Shown here piece after piece: positions 33,401 through 44,005 of a stretch of 64,000 nt of DNA (its first letter is position 1; each line of letters starts with the position of its first letter). The DNA comes from Chryseobacterium gleum (lineage in GTDB: Bacteria; Bacteroidota; Bacteroidia; Flavobacteriales; Flavobacteriaceae), in contig CAMDGB010000005.1 in assembly GCA_945897915.1 (NCBI GenBank), positions 1 through 64,000 on the forward strand, in the 5' to 3' direction. Position numbers and translations under genes: made by a program. The notes below the pieces were generated by a model, which did not search any database, was not told the DNA's origin, and saw nothing but the letters and a program-made list of their open reading frames with translations.

Positions 33401-34756
33401 ATGTTTGATAATCTTACCGATAAGTTAGATAAAGCATTCCATATATTAAAAGGACACGGGAAAATTACCGATGTAAATGTTGCGGATACTTTAAAAGAAG
33501 TACGTCGTGCTTTGTTAGATGCCGATGTGAACTTTAAAATTGCTAAAGATTTTACTACAAGAGTAAAAGACAAAGCAATTGGGGAGAATGTTTTAACTAC
33601 ATTGCAGCCAGGTCAGTTGTTGGTAAAATTAGTTAAAGATGAATTGACCGAATTAATGGGTGGCGATGTTGCAGGAGTAAACTTATCTGGAAATCCAACC
33701 GTAATATTAATGTCTGGTTTGCAAGGATCAGGTAAAACTACTTTTTCGGGTAAACTTGCCAATTTTTTAAAAACAAAGAAATCAAAAAACCCACTTTTAG
33801 TAGCTTGTGATATTTATCGTCCTGCGGCAATTAATCAATTGCACGTTGTTGGGGAACAAATTGGTGTGGAAGTATATTCTGAACTAGAAAATAAAAATGC
33901 AGTTTCAATTGCAGAAAATGCAATAAAACATGCAAAAGCAAATGGTTTTAATGTAGTAATTATTGATACCGCTGGTCGTTTAGCTGTAGATGAAGAAATG
34001 ATGAACGAAATTGCAAACGTTCACAAAGCCATTCAACCTCAAGAAACGTTATTTGTGGTAGATGCAATGACAGGTCAAGATGCTGTTAATACTGCAAAAG
34101 CATTCAATGATAGGTTGAATTTTGATGGTGTTGTTCTTACCAAATTGGATGGAGATACTCGTGGGGGAGCTGCAATTTCAATTAAATCGGTAGTAAATAA
34201 ACCCATAAAATTCATTGGTACCGGAGAAAAAATGGATGCCATTGATGTGTTCTATCCTTCTCGTATGGCGGAAAGAATTTTAGGAATGGGTGACGTAGTG
34301 TCATTGGTAGAAAGAGCTCAAGAACAATATGATGAAGAAGAAGCCAGAAAAATTCAGAAAAAAATTGCAAAAAACGAATTTGGATTTGATGATTTTTTAG
34401 CGCAAATACAACAAATTAAAAAAATGGGAAGCATGAAAGATCTTGTCGGAATGATTCCTGGAGCGGGAAAAGCTTTAAAAGATGTTGAAATTGAAGATGA
34501 CGCTTTTAAACATGTAGAAGCCATTATCCAATCTATGACACCAAAAGAAAGAAGTAAACCAGCGATTATTGATGTAAAAAGAAAAATGCGTATTGCAAAA
34601 GGTGCTGGTAGAAAAATTGAAGATGTCAATCAGTTGATGAAACAATTTGATCAAATGAGCAAAATGATGAAAATGATGCAAGGCGGTGGCGGAAAAAAAA
34701 TGATGCAAATGATGGGCGGAATGAAAGGAATGCCTTCAATGCCTGGATTAAAATAA
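33401..34756 (+). CDS. ffh: Signal recognition particle protein Ffh
   Basis: 451-residue SRP54-type GTPase delivering nascent membrane proteins to FtsY. The N domain (about 1-90) contains LKEVRRALLDADVNF. The G domain has G1 GLQGSGKTT, G3 DTAGRLAVDEE, G4 TKLDGDTRGG and FIGTGEKMDAIDVF. The M domain follows from about 325. The last stretch is methionine- and glycine-rich (MMKMMQGGGGKKMMQMMGG), typical of Ffh tails. It has one of the cleanest promoters in the window and no partner gene beside it; the 4.5S RNA is not encoded here. Confidence 0.97.
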   Translation: MFDNLTDKLDKAFHILKGHGKITDVNVADTLKEVRRALLDADVNFKIAKDFTTRVKDKAIGENVLTTLQPGQLLVKLVKDELTELMGGDVAGVNLSGNPTVILMSGLQGSGKTTFSGKLANFLKTKKSKNPLLVACDIYRPAAINQLHVVGEQIGVEVYSELENKNAVSIAENAIKHAKANGFNVVIIDTAGRLAVDEEMMNEIANVHKAIQPQETLFVVDAMTGQDAVNTAKAFNDRLNFDGVVLTKLDGDTRGGAAISIKSVVNKPIKFIGTGEKMDAIDVFYPSRMAERILGMGDVVSLVERAQEQYDEEEARKIQKKIAKNEFGFDDFLAQIQQIKKMGSMKDLVGMIPGAGKALKDVEIEDDAFKHVEAIIQSMTPKERSKPAIIDVKRKMRIAKGAGRKIEDVNQLMKQFDQMSKMMKMMQGGGGKKMMQMMGGMKGMPSMPGLK

Positions 34757-34829
34757 TAACTAAATAGTAAAGGCAAATGTTTTAAAAATTAATTAAAATA
34801 TTTGACTTTGAAACTTTAAAACAAAAACC

Positions 34830-35705
34830 ATGCAACTACTAGACGGAAAAAAAGTTTCTGAAGAAATTAAAGAGGAAATTGCTGCTGAAGTAGCAAAAAT
34901 TAAAGCAAATGGTGAAAAAGTCCCTCATTTAGCTGCAATTATTGTAGGAAATGACGGAGCAAGTTTAACTTATGTGGGTAGTAAAGTAAAAGCTTGCGAG
35001 CGAGTGGGCTTTGAATCGACATTGATAAAAATGCCTAGTACTACTTCTGAAACAGAATTACTTAAAAAAATTACTGAATTAAACGAAGATCCAAATATTG
35101 ATGGTTTTATTGTGCAATTACCTTTGCCTCCACAAATTGATACTCAGGAAGTTATTATGGCCATTCATCCATCAAAAGATGTAGATGGTTTTCATCCGGA
35201 AAATTTTGGAAAAATGGCCTTGGATATGAGTACATTTATTCCAGCTACACCATTTGGAATTTTAGAATTATTAGAAAGATACAAAGTTCAAACGCAAGGA
35301 AAACACACTGTAGTTATTGGAAGAAGTCATATTGTAGGTCGTCCTATGAGTATTTTAATGGGAAGAAAAGGTTTTCCAGGCAATTCAACGGTAACAGTTA
35401 CACATACTCATACTAAAAATATTACGCAAATTACTTCGCAGGCAGATATTATTATATCGGCGCTTGGTGTGCCAAATTATTTAAAAGCAGAAATGGTAAA
35501 AGATGATGTTGTTATAATTGATGTTGGTATTACTCGTGTTATTGATGAAACAACTGAAAAAGGATATAGAATTGTAGGAGATGTTGATTTTGAAAATGTT
35601 TCCAAAAAAGCATCATTTATTACACCAGTTCCAGGCGGAGTTGGTCCTATGACAATTGCAATGCTTTTGAAAAACACACTAATTGCAAGGGAAAACAGAA
35701 AATAA
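34830..35705 (+). CDS. folD: Methylenetetrahydrofolate dehydrogenase/cyclohydrolase
   Basis: 291-residue bifunctional enzyme interconverting 5,10-methylene-, methenyl- and 10-formyl-tetrahydrofolate. Visible: the substrate site YVGSKVKACERVG (Tyr-Lys pair), the DGFIVQLPLPP loop, KDVDGFHPEN, the dinucleotide-binding VVIGRSHIVGRPM, and PGGVGPMTIAMLL near the end. It lies on the same strand as ffh 73 bp downstream and ends in a terminator. Confidence 0.97.
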   Translation: MQLLDGKKVSEEIKEEIAAEVAKIKANGEKVPHLAAIIVGNDGASLTYVGSKVKACERVGFESTLIKMPSTTSETELLKKITELNEDPNIDGFIVQLPLPPQIDTQEVIMAIHPSKDVDGFHPENFGKMALDMSTFIPATPFGILELLERYKVQTQGKHTVVIGRSHIVGRPMSILMGRKGFPGNSTVTVTHTHTKNITQITSQADIIISALGVPNYLKAEMVKDDVVIIDVGITRVIDETTEKGYRIVGDVDFENVSKKASFITPVPGGVGPMTIAMLLKNTLIARENRK

Positions 35706-35717
35706 AAGAAACAAAAG

Positions 35718-35749
35718 AAATCTCAATTTTTTAAGTTGAGATTTTTTTT
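35718..35749 (+). terminator. Terminator after folD
   Basis: AAATCTCAA (35718-35726) pairs with TTGAGATTT (35736-35744), followed by five more T. Confidence 0.88.
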
Positions 35750-35813
35750 GAATTAAAATCGCTTAATTTTAAGTCTAAAAATCTAAAAATTAAGTTAATA
35801 AATCTCCAATTAG

Positions 35814-35843
35814 TTGTTTAATTGTAATCATTTCCTATTTTTG
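35814..35843 (+). promoter_or_regulatory. Bacteroidota-type promoter for the PpiC-SurA-MoxR genes
   Basis: TTG at 35814-35816, a 19-bp spacer, then TATTTTTG at 35836-35843. Same geometry as the ffh promoter. The ATG is 29 nt downstream. Confidence 0.72.
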
Positions 35844-35872
35844 CTTATTGCAAATAAAACCAATTTAAAAAA

Positions 35873-37843
35873 ATGAAAATTCAAAACTTTTATTTAGTAT
35901 TATTTTTAACAATATGCTTTAATTCAATTGCCCAAAACTCAACAAAAGAGGTGCTTTTTACTATTGATTCAAATGAATATAAAATTGATGAATTTAAAAG
36001 AATTTATCTTAAAAATTTAGATTTAGTAAAAGATGATTCACAGAAAGATTTAAATCAATATTTAGAATTATTTATTGGGTATAAATTAAAAGTAAATAAG
36101 GCATACAAGTTAGGCTTGCAAAACAATTCAAAGTATCAAAATGAACTAAGTTCCTATAGAATACAACTTTCTAAATCCTATTTAAATGATTCAAAAGTTA
36201 CTAATCAATTAATTGAAGAAGCTTACAATAGAAGTTTAAAAGAAGTAAAAGCTTCTCATATTTTGCTTTCATTTGATGAAAGTATTAAAGGCGCTGACAC
36301 ATTGGCTTTTTACAATAAAGCACTTGCTTTAAAAAAACAAATTGAAAAAGGAGAAAGTTTTGAATCAGTTGCATTGGCCAATTCTCAAGATCCTTCTGTT
36401 GCAGACAATAAAGGTAATTTAGGCTATTTTTCTGCTTTTAGAATGGTCTATCCTTTTGAATCAACAGCATATAAAACGCCAATAGGACAAATTTCAAACC
36501 CAGTTCGTACCCGTTTTGGTTATCATTTAATTAAAGTTACTGACATAAGAGACAATAAAGGAGAAGTAACTGTTGCCCATATTATGATTTTAAATCCAAC
36601 AGACGCTTCAGAAGACGCAAAATTCAAAGCCAAACAAACCATTGATGATATTTCTAAAAAAATTCAACAAGGCGAAAGTTTTGAAGCATTAGCAAGTCAG
36701 TTTTCTGAAGATAAATCTACTGCGGTTAAAGGTGGTATTTTACAACGTTTTGGAACAGGGCAATTAAGTTCTGAAGCTTTTGAAAGTGCCGCGTTTTCAT
36801 TGCAAAATAAAGGCGATATATCACAACCATTTGAATCTGGTTTTGGATGGCATATTGTAAAATTAATAGAAAAACATCCAGTAAAATCTCTTGCTGATTC
36901 AAAATCCGAATTAGAAAATAAAATTAAAAGAGACGAGCGTTCTATAATTATTACCAACACTTTGGCTAGTAAATTGAAAATAAAATATGCTCAAGAAGTC
37001 AATAAATCGGAATACAAGAATATTGAAAAAACGGTTACGGATGCAATTTATAGTCAAACGTGGGAAATTCCTAAAGAAGATCTTTCAATAAAAGGTGAGA
37101 TTTTAATTATTGATAAGATTAAAAAGCTACCAACAACTTCTTTTGCTAGTTACATGCAATCGCAACAGAAAAATAAACTTTCTACGAAACCTGTAAAAAA
37201 GTTAGTAGCTGAATTATTCGAATCTTGGAAAGACGAACAATTAATTGCGTATTATACTGATAATTTAGAAAACGAATTCATCGATTTTAAAAATGTGATG
37301 GACGAATACAGAGATGGTTTGTTATTATTTGATTTGATGGAAAAAGAAATTTGGGATAAATCTAAAACAGATACTATTGGGCTTCAAAATTTCTATAATT
37401 CTAATGTATCAAAATACAATTGGAAAGAAAGATTTGATGTAGATATTTTGTCATCAACAGATGCAGCTGTGATTGAATCAGCTCAAAAAATGCTTAAAAA
37501 AGGAAAAAGTATTGAGTATATCAAATCAAAATTAAATAAAAATGATAAAATCGCTATCATGGTGAAATCTGGTTTATTTGAGAAAAATTATGATATTTTA
37601 GATAAAATTCCAAATCTATCAATGGGCGCAAATAACACATATAAAGATGCAAATTATAGTTTTGTAGTTCATGTTAAAAATACCAAACCTGCAGAAACAA
37701 AAGCACTTATAGATTGTAAAAGTAAAGTGATTAACGATTACCAACAATATTTAGAGTCCACTTGGGTAGATGAGTTAAAAAAAGAATTTAAAATAAATAT
37801 CAATACCGCTGTTTTTGAATATGTTAAACAGCAATTAAAATAA
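35873..37843 (+). CDS. Periplasmic peptidyl-prolyl isomerase, PpiC-type with two rotamase domains
   Basis: 656 residues with a signal peptide (to about residue 20). A SurA/PpiD-like N-terminal helical region is followed by two parvulin-type rotamase domains (about 120-225 and 230-335). They are marked by KASHILLSFDES and VAHIMILNPTDA at their starts and by FRMVYPFESTAYKTPIGQIS and FGWHIVKLIEKHPV in their second halves. The C-terminal 320 residues are helical without a recognised domain. Expected role: folding of outer-membrane barrel proteins. Next in line, 18 bp downstream, is a second rotamase protein. Confidence 0.9.
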   Translation: MKIQNFYLVLFLTICFNSIAQNSTKEVLFTIDSNEYKIDEFKRIYLKNLDLVKDDSQKDLNQYLELFIGYKLKVNKAYKLGLQNNSKYQNELSSYRIQLSKSYLNDSKVTNQLIEEAYNRSLKEVKASHILLSFDESIKGADTLAFYNKALALKKQIEKGESFESVALANSQDPSVADNKGNLGYFSAFRMVYPFESTAYKTPIGQISNPVRTRFGYHLIKVTDIRDNKGEVTVAHIMILNPTDASEDAKFKAKQTIDDISKKIQQGESFEALASQFSEDKSTAVKGGILQRFGTGQLSSEAFESAAFSLQNKGDISQPFESGFGWHIVKLIEKHPVKSLADSKSELENKIKRDERSIIITNTLASKLKIKYAQEVNKSEYKNIEKTVTDAIYSQTWEIPKEDLSIKGEILIIDKIKKLPTTSFASYMQSQQKNKLSTKPVKKLVAELFESWKDEQLIAYYTDNLENEFIDFKNVMDEYRDGLLLFDLMEKEIWDKSKTDTIGLQNFYNSNVSKYNWKERFDVDILSSTDAAVIESAQKMLKKGKSIEYIKSKLNKNDKIAIMVKSGLFEKNYDILDKIPNLSMGANNTYKDANYSFVVHVKNTKPAETKALIDCKSKVINDYQQYLESTWVDELKKEFKININTAVFEYVKQQLK

Positions 37844-37861
37844 TAAAAACAGAAATAACCA

Positions 37862-39244
37862 ATGATGCCAATAAAACCAATGATTTCGAAATTTATAAAT
37901 AAAACCAATCTTTTAGCGTTTGCTTTTTTATTGTTTTCAGTAATTACTTTTGCACAAAAGAAACAAAAAGTTGATGGTGTTGCAGCAGTTGTAGGAAATT
38001 ATATAGTATTAGATTCTGATATAGATTTAATGCTTTTAGAATTAAAAACGCAAGGTGTAGATACTGAAAAAATTACAAGATGTGAATTATTAGGAAAACA
38101 ATTAGAAGATAAATTATATGCCCATCAAGCTGTTCAGGATAGTATTGTGGTTACAGATGAAGAAGTGAATACTTTTATGGATAGCCAAATGAATACTATG
38201 GTAGAACAAATTGGTTCTAAAGAAAAATTATTTGAATATTATAAGAAAAAAGATGAAGAAGATTTTAGGAGTTATTTTTTCGAAATTATTAAATTAAACA
38301 AGTTAACATCGCAAATGCAACGTAAGATTGTTGATGAAATTACAGTAACACCAGATGAAGTAAAACAGTTTTTTAATAAGATTCCAGTAGATAAGATTCC
38401 AACAATTGGTGCAGAAATCGAATTGTCTCAAATTGTAGTGAAACCAATAATTTCTAAAGAAGACAAGCAAAAAGCCATTGATAAATTAAAAGAAATTAGA
38501 AACGATGTAATTAATAACGGTGGAAGTTTTTACAGTAAAGCCGTAATTTATTCTGAAGATCCAGGTTCAAGCTCCAATGGTGGATATTATAAAATGAATA
38601 AAAAAACACAGTTTGTAAAAGAATTTAAAGATGTGGCTTTTCGTTTAAATGAAGGTGAAATCTCAGAACCTTTTGAAACAGAATTTGGTTTTCATATTAT
38701 TTTTGTAGAAAAAATTATTGGTCAAGATATCGAGTTAAGACATATTTTAGTAAGTCCAAAAGTTACCTCTAAAGCCATGAAAGAAGCTTCAGAAAAAATT
38801 GATGGAATTCGTGAAAAAATTGAAAAAGGAGAAATTACCTTTGAAGACGCTGCAAAAGCTTCTTCAGATGATAAAGACACAAAAAATAACGGTGGACTTT
38901 TATTAAATCCGCGTTCTTCAGAACCTCGTTTTGAAATTTCAAAATTAGATCCAGCTTTGTACAATCAGGTTAATGGAATTTCGCAAGCTGAAATGTCTAA
39001 AGTAATTTTAGACCAAGAAAGACAAGGGACAAAATTCTTTAAAATCCTTAAAGTAAATAAAAAAACAGAGGAACACAAAGCAGATTTTGGTACAGATTAT
39101 ATCAAAATTAAAGAATTAGCACTTTCTGATAAACAATTGCAAGAAATCGGAAAATGGATGGCCGAAAAAATTGATAAAAATTATATAAAAATAAGTAACG
39201 ATTATAAAGAGTGTACATTTGAAAATAATTGGTTAAAAAAATAG
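37862..39244 (+). CDS. Periplasmic peptidyl-prolyl isomerase, SurA-like
   Basis: 460 residues. A signal-peptide-like segment (LLAFAFLLFSVITFAQ) sits about 20 residues in, so translation may start at either ATG of the ATG-ATG pair at 37862, with MISKF at residue 7 also possible. The SurA N-terminal domain (VDGVAAVVGNYIVLDSDIDL) is followed by two parvulin domains (about 185-285 and 290-390), seen in EIELSQIVVKP and LRHILVSPKVTSK. A SurA-type chaperone for outer membrane proteins is the best call. It follows another isomerase gene and precedes a MoxR ATPase gene by 44 bp. Confidence 0.9.
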   Translation: MMPIKPMISKFINKTNLLAFAFLLFSVITFAQKKQKVDGVAAVVGNYIVLDSDIDLMLLELKTQGVDTEKITRCELLGKQLEDKLYAHQAVQDSIVVTDEEVNTFMDSQMNTMVEQIGSKEKLFEYYKKKDEEDFRSYFFEIIKLNKLTSQMQRKIVDEITVTPDEVKQFFNKIPVDKIPTIGAEIELSQIVVKPIISKEDKQKAIDKLKEIRNDVINNGGSFYSKAVIYSEDPGSSSNGGYYKMNKKTQFVKEFKDVAFRLNEGEISEPFETEFGFHIIFVEKIIGQDIELRHILVSPKVTSKAMKEASEKIDGIREKIEKGEITFEDAAKASSDDKDTKNNGGLLLNPRSSEPRFEISKLDPALYNQVNGISQAEMSKVILDQERQGTKFFKILKVNKKTEEHKADFGTDYIKIKELALSDKQLQEIGKWMAEKIDKNYIKISNDYKECTFENNWLKK

Positions 39245-39288
39245 CCATTTATTCAATACCTTTTTCCCAAAACCCTTTTCCCTAAAAG

Positions 39289-40242
39289 ATGTCAGACGTA
39301 GCAGCAATTGAAAAATTAGTAAGCAAACAAAAGCAATTGAAACAAGAAATTGCTAAAGTTATTGTAGGTCAAGATGATGTAGTCAATCAGATTGTTTTGA
39401 GTCTTTTTTCTGGCGGACATGCTTTGTTAATTGGCGTACCAGGTTTAGCAAAAACCTTAATGGTAAATACGATTTCAGAAGCATTAGGGTTACATTTCAA
39501 ACGTATTCAATTTACCCCAGATTTAATGCCTTCCGATATTTTAGGAAGTGAAATATTGGACGAAACACGAAATTTTAAATTCATAAAAGGACCTATTTTT
39601 TCTAATATAATTTTGGCTGATGAAATTAACAGAACACCACCAAAAACACAAGCCGCTTTATTGGAAGCAATGCAAGAAAAATCGGTTACTGTGGCGGGGC
39701 AAAGTTTTAAATTAGATTTACCATTTTTTGTATTGGCAACTCAAAATCCTATTGAGCAAGAAGGAACTTATCCTTTGCCTGAAGCACAATTAGATCGTTT
39801 TATGTTTGCTATAAATTTAGATTATCCTACATTTGAAGAAGAAGTTCAAGTGGTAAAAGCAACAACTTCAGATATAAAAACAACTATAAATCCGCTGTTT
39901 TCTGCAGAAGAAATTATTGATTATCAAAACCTAATTCGAAAAATTCCAGTTACAGATAATGTAATTGAATATGCGGTAACGCTGGTTTCAAAAACGCGCC
40001 CTAATAATCCGTTAGCACCTGATTTTGTTAAAAGCTATTTAGATTGGGGTGCTGGTCCTCGTGCCTCCCAAAATTTAATCTTAGCCGCAAAAACAAATGC
40101 AGTTATTAATGGAAAATTCTCTCCAGATATTGAGGATATTCAAGCTGTAGCATTCGGAATTTTACGTCACAGAATTGTCAAAAACTACAAAGCGGATGCA
40201 GAAGGCATTTCGGAAGAAGACATCATTAGAAAACTATTTTAA
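39289..40242 (+). CDS. MoxR-family AAA+ ATPase
   Basis: 317 residues. Walker A is GVPGLAKT, Walker B IILADEINRTPPKTQAALLE, and sensor 1 VLATQNPIEQEGTYPLPEAQ. MoxR ATPases usually work with a VWA-domain partner (DUF58/BatA-D) to activate or assemble proteins. No such gene follows here; aconitase comes next after a 257-bp gap with its own -7 box. It is co-oriented with the two isomerase genes and may share their transcript. Confidence 0.93.
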   Translation: MSDVAAIEKLVSKQKQLKQEIAKVIVGQDDVVNQIVLSLFSGGHALLIGVPGLAKTLMVNTISEALGLHFKRIQFTPDLMPSDILGSEILDETRNFKFIKGPIFSNIILADEINRTPPKTQAALLEAMQEKSVTVAGQSFKLDLPFFVLATQNPIEQEGTYPLPEAQLDRFMFAINLDYPTFEEEVQVVKATTSDIKTTINPLFSAEEIIDYQNLIRKIPVTDNVIEYAVTLVSKTRPNNPLAPDFVKSYLDWGAGPRASQNLILAAKTNAVINGKFSPDIEDIQAVAFGILRHRIVKNYKADAEGISEEDIIRKLF

Positions 40243-40447
40243 AAGCAGTACAACTTATTAATTTGATAAAATACACCCGTTTTTTTTCGAAATTCGTAGT
40301 TTAAATTACTTAAATTAAGAATTCTTAAATCATTACATCTTTTCTGTTGTATTTTTGAATTAAAATCATCAAAACAGAATAAATACATATAATAATTCCA
40401 ATTATATCGTTTTTTTTTATAAATTTTTTAATCTAAAAAGAATTGGT

Positions 40448-40455
40448 TAAATTTG
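40448..40455 (+). promoter_or_regulatory. -7 promoter element for aconitase
   Basis: TAAATTTG followed by CAT matches TAnnTTTG, 44 nt before the ATG at 40500. The preceding 200 bp are extremely AT-rich with nothing else recognisable. Confidence 0.45.
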
Positions 40456-40499
40456 CATCACAAATAAAAAATAATACAATCAAATAATAAAATTATAGT

Positions 40500-42764
40500 A
40501 TGGCATACGACATCAAAATGATTGAAAAAGTATACGAAAACCTGGCTGTTCGTGTGGATAAAGCACGTGAATTGGTTGGTCGTCCACTTACTTTAACTGA
40601 AAAGATATTATATTCTCATTTATGGGAAAAAAATCCTACCTCAACCTTTAAAAGAGGAGCAGATTATGTAGATTTTGCCCCAGATAGAGTAGCTTGTCAA
40701 GATGCAACTGCACAAATGGCTTTGTTACAATTTATGCATGCAGGTAAGAAAACAGTTGCAGTACCAACAACGGTTCATTGTGACCACTTAATCCAAGCCA
40801 AAATTGGAGCCGCTACAGATTTAGCTTTTGCAAACACACAGTCAAAGGAAGTTTTCGATTTTCTTTCTTCTGTTTCAAATAAATATGGAATTGGTTTTTG
40901 GAAGCCAGGTTCAGGAATTATTCACCAAATTGTTTTAGAAAATTATGCATTTCCAGGCGGAATGATGATTGGTACCGATTCTCATACGGTTAATGCCGGT
41001 GGTTTAGGTATGTTAGCAATTGGTGTTGGTGGAGCCGATGCCGTTGATGTAATGTCGGGCATGTCTTGGGAATTAAAATTCCCTAAATTAATTGGCGTAA
41101 AATTAACTGGTAAATTAAACGGCTGGTTATCAGCCAAAGATGTTATTCTTAAAGTTGCAGATATTTTAACTGTAAAAGGCGGAACAGGTGCAGTAGTTGA
41201 ATATTTTGGCGAAGGCGCAACTTCAATGTCTTGCACAGGTAAAGGAACAATTTGTAACATGGGTGCAGAAATTGGAGCAACTACTTCAACTTTTGGATAC
41301 GATGATTCAATGCGAAGATATTTAGCTGCAACAGGACGCCAAGATGTGGTTGATGCTGCCGATAAAGTTGCTGATTATTTAACTGGTGACGCTGAAGTGT
41401 ATGCCAATCCAGAGCAATATTTCGATCAATTAATTGAAATTAACTTATCAGAATTAGAGCCTCATATTAATGGTCCTTTTACACCGGATAGAGGAACGCC
41501 AGTTTCTAAAATGAAAGAAGTAGCCGCACTAAATGGATGGCCTTTAAAAGTAGAATGGGGTTTAATAGGTTCTTGTACTAATTCTTCTTACGAAGACATG
41601 TCAAGAGCAGCCTCTATTGTAGAACAAGCAGTGGCTCATGGAATTACTCCAAAAGCAGAATTTGGAATCAATCCTGGTTCGGAACAAATTAGATATACCA
41701 TTGAAAGAGACGGCATTATTGCTACTTTCGAAAAAATGGGAACTAAAGTATTTACAAACGCTTGCGGGCCTTGTATTGGACAATGGGATAGAGCAGGTGC
41801 AGATAAAGGGGAGAAAAACACTATTGTTCATTCGTTCAATCGTAACTTTTCTAAAAGAGCGGATGGAAATCCGAATACTCACGCTTTTGTAACTTCTCCA
41901 GAAATGGTTGCCGCGTTAGCGATTTCAGGTCGTTTGGATTTTAATCCTTTAACTGATACATTATTAAATGATAAAGGAGAAGCTATTAAGTTTAATCCCC
42001 CAGTTGGAGACGAATTGCCAACAAAAGGTTTTGCTGTAGAAGATGCTGGTTTTCAAGCCCCTGCTGAAGATGGTTCTTCTGTAGAAGTTGTGGTTTCTGA
42101 AACATCGGATAGATTACAACTCTTGGCGCCTTTTACCGCTTGGGATGGAAAAAATATTGCTGGAGCTAAGTTGTTAATCAAAGCATTCGGGAAATGTACA
42201 ACAGATCATATTTCTATGGCCGGACCATGGTTACGTTTCCGTGGACATTTAGATAATATTTCTAATAATATGTTAATTGGTGCAGAAAATGCCTTTAATG
42301 GTAAAGCTAATTCGGTTAAAAATCAATTAAATGGCTCATATGCTGAAGTTCCAGTTGTAGCTAGAGCTTATAAATCAGCTGGAATTCCTTCAATTGTTGT
42401 AGGTGATCATAATTACGGAGAAGGATCTTCACGTGAGCATGCTGCAATGGAACCACGTTTTTTGGGCGTTACTGCCGTTTTAGTAAAATCATTTGCTCGT
42501 ATTCACGAAACGAATTTAAAAAAGCAAGGTATGTTAGGTTTAACCTTTGCAAATGAAACAGATTACGATAAAATTCAAGAAGATGATACCATCAATTTCT
42601 TAGATTTAACAGAATTTGCACCAGGCAAACCTTTAACGTTAGAATTTATCCACGCAGATGGAACAAAAGATATTATTTTAGCCAATCATACCTATAACGA
42701 AAGCCAAATTGGTTGGTTTGTAGCTGGTTCAGCTTTAAATTTAATTGCTGCTGGAAAAGCTTAG
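40500..42764 (+). CDS. acn: Aconitate hydratase, mitochondrial-type
   Basis: 754 residues, TCA-cycle enzyme isomerising citrate to isocitrate through cis-aconitate using a 4Fe-4S cluster. Iron-sulfur and substrate motifs: [12 protein letters not shown] and [12 protein letters not shown] (three Cys). Also present are [20 protein letters not shown] and the C-terminal swivel domain with [20 protein letters not shown]. The sequence resembles the mitochondrial-type family more than E. coli AcnA or AcnB. It stands alone and ends in a strong terminator. Confidence 0.96.
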   Translation: MAYDIKMIEKVYENLAVRVDKARELVGRPLTLTEKILYSHLWEKNPTSTFKRGADYVDFAPDRVACQDATAQMALLQFMHAGKKTVAVPTTVHCDHLIQAKIGAATDLAFANTQSKEVFDFLSSVSNKYGIGFWKPGSGIIHQIVLENYAFPGGMMIGTDSHTVNAGGLGMLAIGVGGADAVDVMSGMSWELKFPKLIGVKLTGKLNGWLSAKDVILKVADILTVKGGTGAVVEYFGEGATSMSCTGKGTICNMGAEIGATTSTFGYDDSMRRYLAATGRQDVVDAADKVADYLTGDAEVYANPEQYFDQLIEINLSELEPHINGPFTPDRGTPVSKMKEVAALNGWPLKVEWGLIGSCTNSSYEDMSRAASIVEQAVAHGITPKAEFGINPGSEQIRYTIERDGIIATFEKMGTKVFTNACGPCIGQWDRAGADKGEKNTIVHSFNRNFSKRADGNPNTHAFVTSPEMVAALAISGRLDFNPLTDTLLNDKGEAIKFNPPVGDELPTKGFAVEDAGFQAPAEDGSSVEVVVSETSDRLQLLAPFTAWDGKNIAGAKLLIKAFGKCTTDHISMAGPWLRFRGHLDNISNNMLIGAENAFNGKANSVKNQLNGSYAEVPVVARAYKSAGIPSIVVGDHNYGEGSSREHAAMEPRFLGVTAVLVKSFARIHETNLKKQGMLGLTFANETDYDKIQEDDTINFLDLTEFAPGKPLTLEFIHADGTKDIILANHTYNESQIGWFVAGSALNLIAAGKA

Positions 42765-42785
42765 TTAGGTTTTTAATAAATATGA

Positions 42786-42818
42786 AAACTCCAAGCTTAG
42801 GCTTGGAGTTTTTTTTTG
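42786..42818 (+). terminator. Terminator after aconitase
   Basis: AAACTCCAAGC (42786-42796) pairs with GCTTGGAGTTT (42801-42811) over a 4-nt loop, followed by a T-run. It lies between convergent genes and may also serve the minus strand. Confidence 0.9.
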
Positions 42819-42827
42819 TGGTAAAAA

Positions 42828-43931
42828 TTATTTTTTACTATGTCTTTTCTCCAAAATTACAATTTTAATCATCCAAAACAAATGCAAGGCCACAATTGGC
42901 AATATAATTAGTAACTGTACTTTGTTTAGGATATAAGCCAAATAAACTAGCGTAAAAGCAATGCAAATTTGTGCAATTAAAAGTGTTTTTCGACTATTTT
43001 TTTTCCAGTAGAAATAGGCAAAAAATAACAATAATGGATTAAATAACATGATATTGTAATTCCATAAAATTTCTTCGTGTAGAGAAAACAATCCCACTAG
43101 ACTGAAAAATAAACCTAACAATCCTGCAAAAACAAAATAGGTAATTTGAATACCTTTTTTGTTTATTACAATCAAAATTACAATCGCTAACAATAAAGAA
43201 TATATAGAATTTATATAAGAAAATGGTGTTGTGATGGTTTCTATATTTAAAATTTTGGTAGGTTTTGCTATTTTTTTTTCGTTTTGAGAAGCTGTATTTA
43301 ATGCTTTTTCCAATTCTAAAGGCAAAAATAAACGTGTTGCAGGTTGGTCAACTTTAGCTCCAAAAATAATTTGAATCCCCAATTTCATATAAAAATCCGA
43401 CATATAAGGGTATAAAATTTCCCTATAACTTTGTTCCGATTTTGGTTGCTTTAAAATTTCATTACCCAATATTTTATTGATTTTATCTACAACCATTGTT
43501 GTGCAATTTTTATCAATAAATTTATAGGTATAAAAACGTTCATCTGAAGTCATACTGGTGTTGAGCTCATTTAAAAGTTGTTGCTTTTGTGCTGAAGTTA
43601 AATTTAATTCTTGTGATACAATACTTCTGCCGTCTAATTTGTAATTGTACTCAAAATCGTAGTAATTTTCGCTAGTTATAAAATATTGCAAATCGCCTTT
43701 TACGAATTTCAGTATAAAATTTGGCGTTGTAAAATCAAAAGCACCATAGTTGTATACTACATCAATTTGGTTTACATAATCTGTTATTCTAATTCCAGTA
43801 TGACCATACATGGCATAAGAAACTGGCGCTGTTCCGCAAGTTAAGATACTCACTTTTGCATCGTCAGATAAAATTACGTTTTGCGAAAAACCAATAACGG
43901 GCAATAATAAAAAAAGTATTTTTTTTAGCAT
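42828..43931 (-). CDS. DUF4105 membrane protein
   Basis: 367 residues: a signal peptide or first helix (about 1-16), an external domain (about 20-220) and five or so C-terminal membrane helices. The external domain has His44 in YGHTGIRI and Cys143 in DKNCTTMV. That order (His before Cys) is the circularly permuted NlpC/P60-papain layout of the DUF4105 family. From memory and unverified, a DUF4105 protein of Bacteroides has been described as a lipoprotein N-acyltransferase (Lnb); if so this could acylate lipoproteins, which abound in this genome. The adjacent gene on the same strand encodes a PorV/PorQ-family protein. Confidence 0.85.
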   Translation of the reverse strand: MLKKILFLLLPVIGFSQNVILSDDAKVSILTCGTAPVSYAMYGHTGIRITDYVNQIDVVYNYGAFDFTTPNFILKFVKGDLQYFITSENYYDFEYNYKLDGRSIVSQELNLTSAQKQQLLNELNTSMTSDERFYTYKFIDKNCTTMVVDKINKILGNEILKQPKSEQSYREILYPYMSDFYMKLGIQIIFGAKVDQPATRLFLPLELEKALNTASQNEKKIAKPTKILNIETITTPFSYINSIYSLLLAIVILIVINKKGIQITYFVFAGLLGLFFSLVGLFSLHEEILWNYNIMLFNPLLLFFAYFYWKKNSRKTLLIAQICIAFTLVYLAYILNKVQLLIILPIVALHLFWMIKIVILEKRHSKK

Positions 43932-44005
43932 AATAGGTACGCAGATTTTAATGATTTAAATGGTTTGCACTGATTATATTTTATTGAACACTGATTACTT
44001 TGGAA

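Noticed and set aside
40243..40499. Hidden small gene between the MoxR and aconitase genes
   Set aside because: Extremely AT-rich with frequent stops in all frames; only a -7 box for aconitase is visible.
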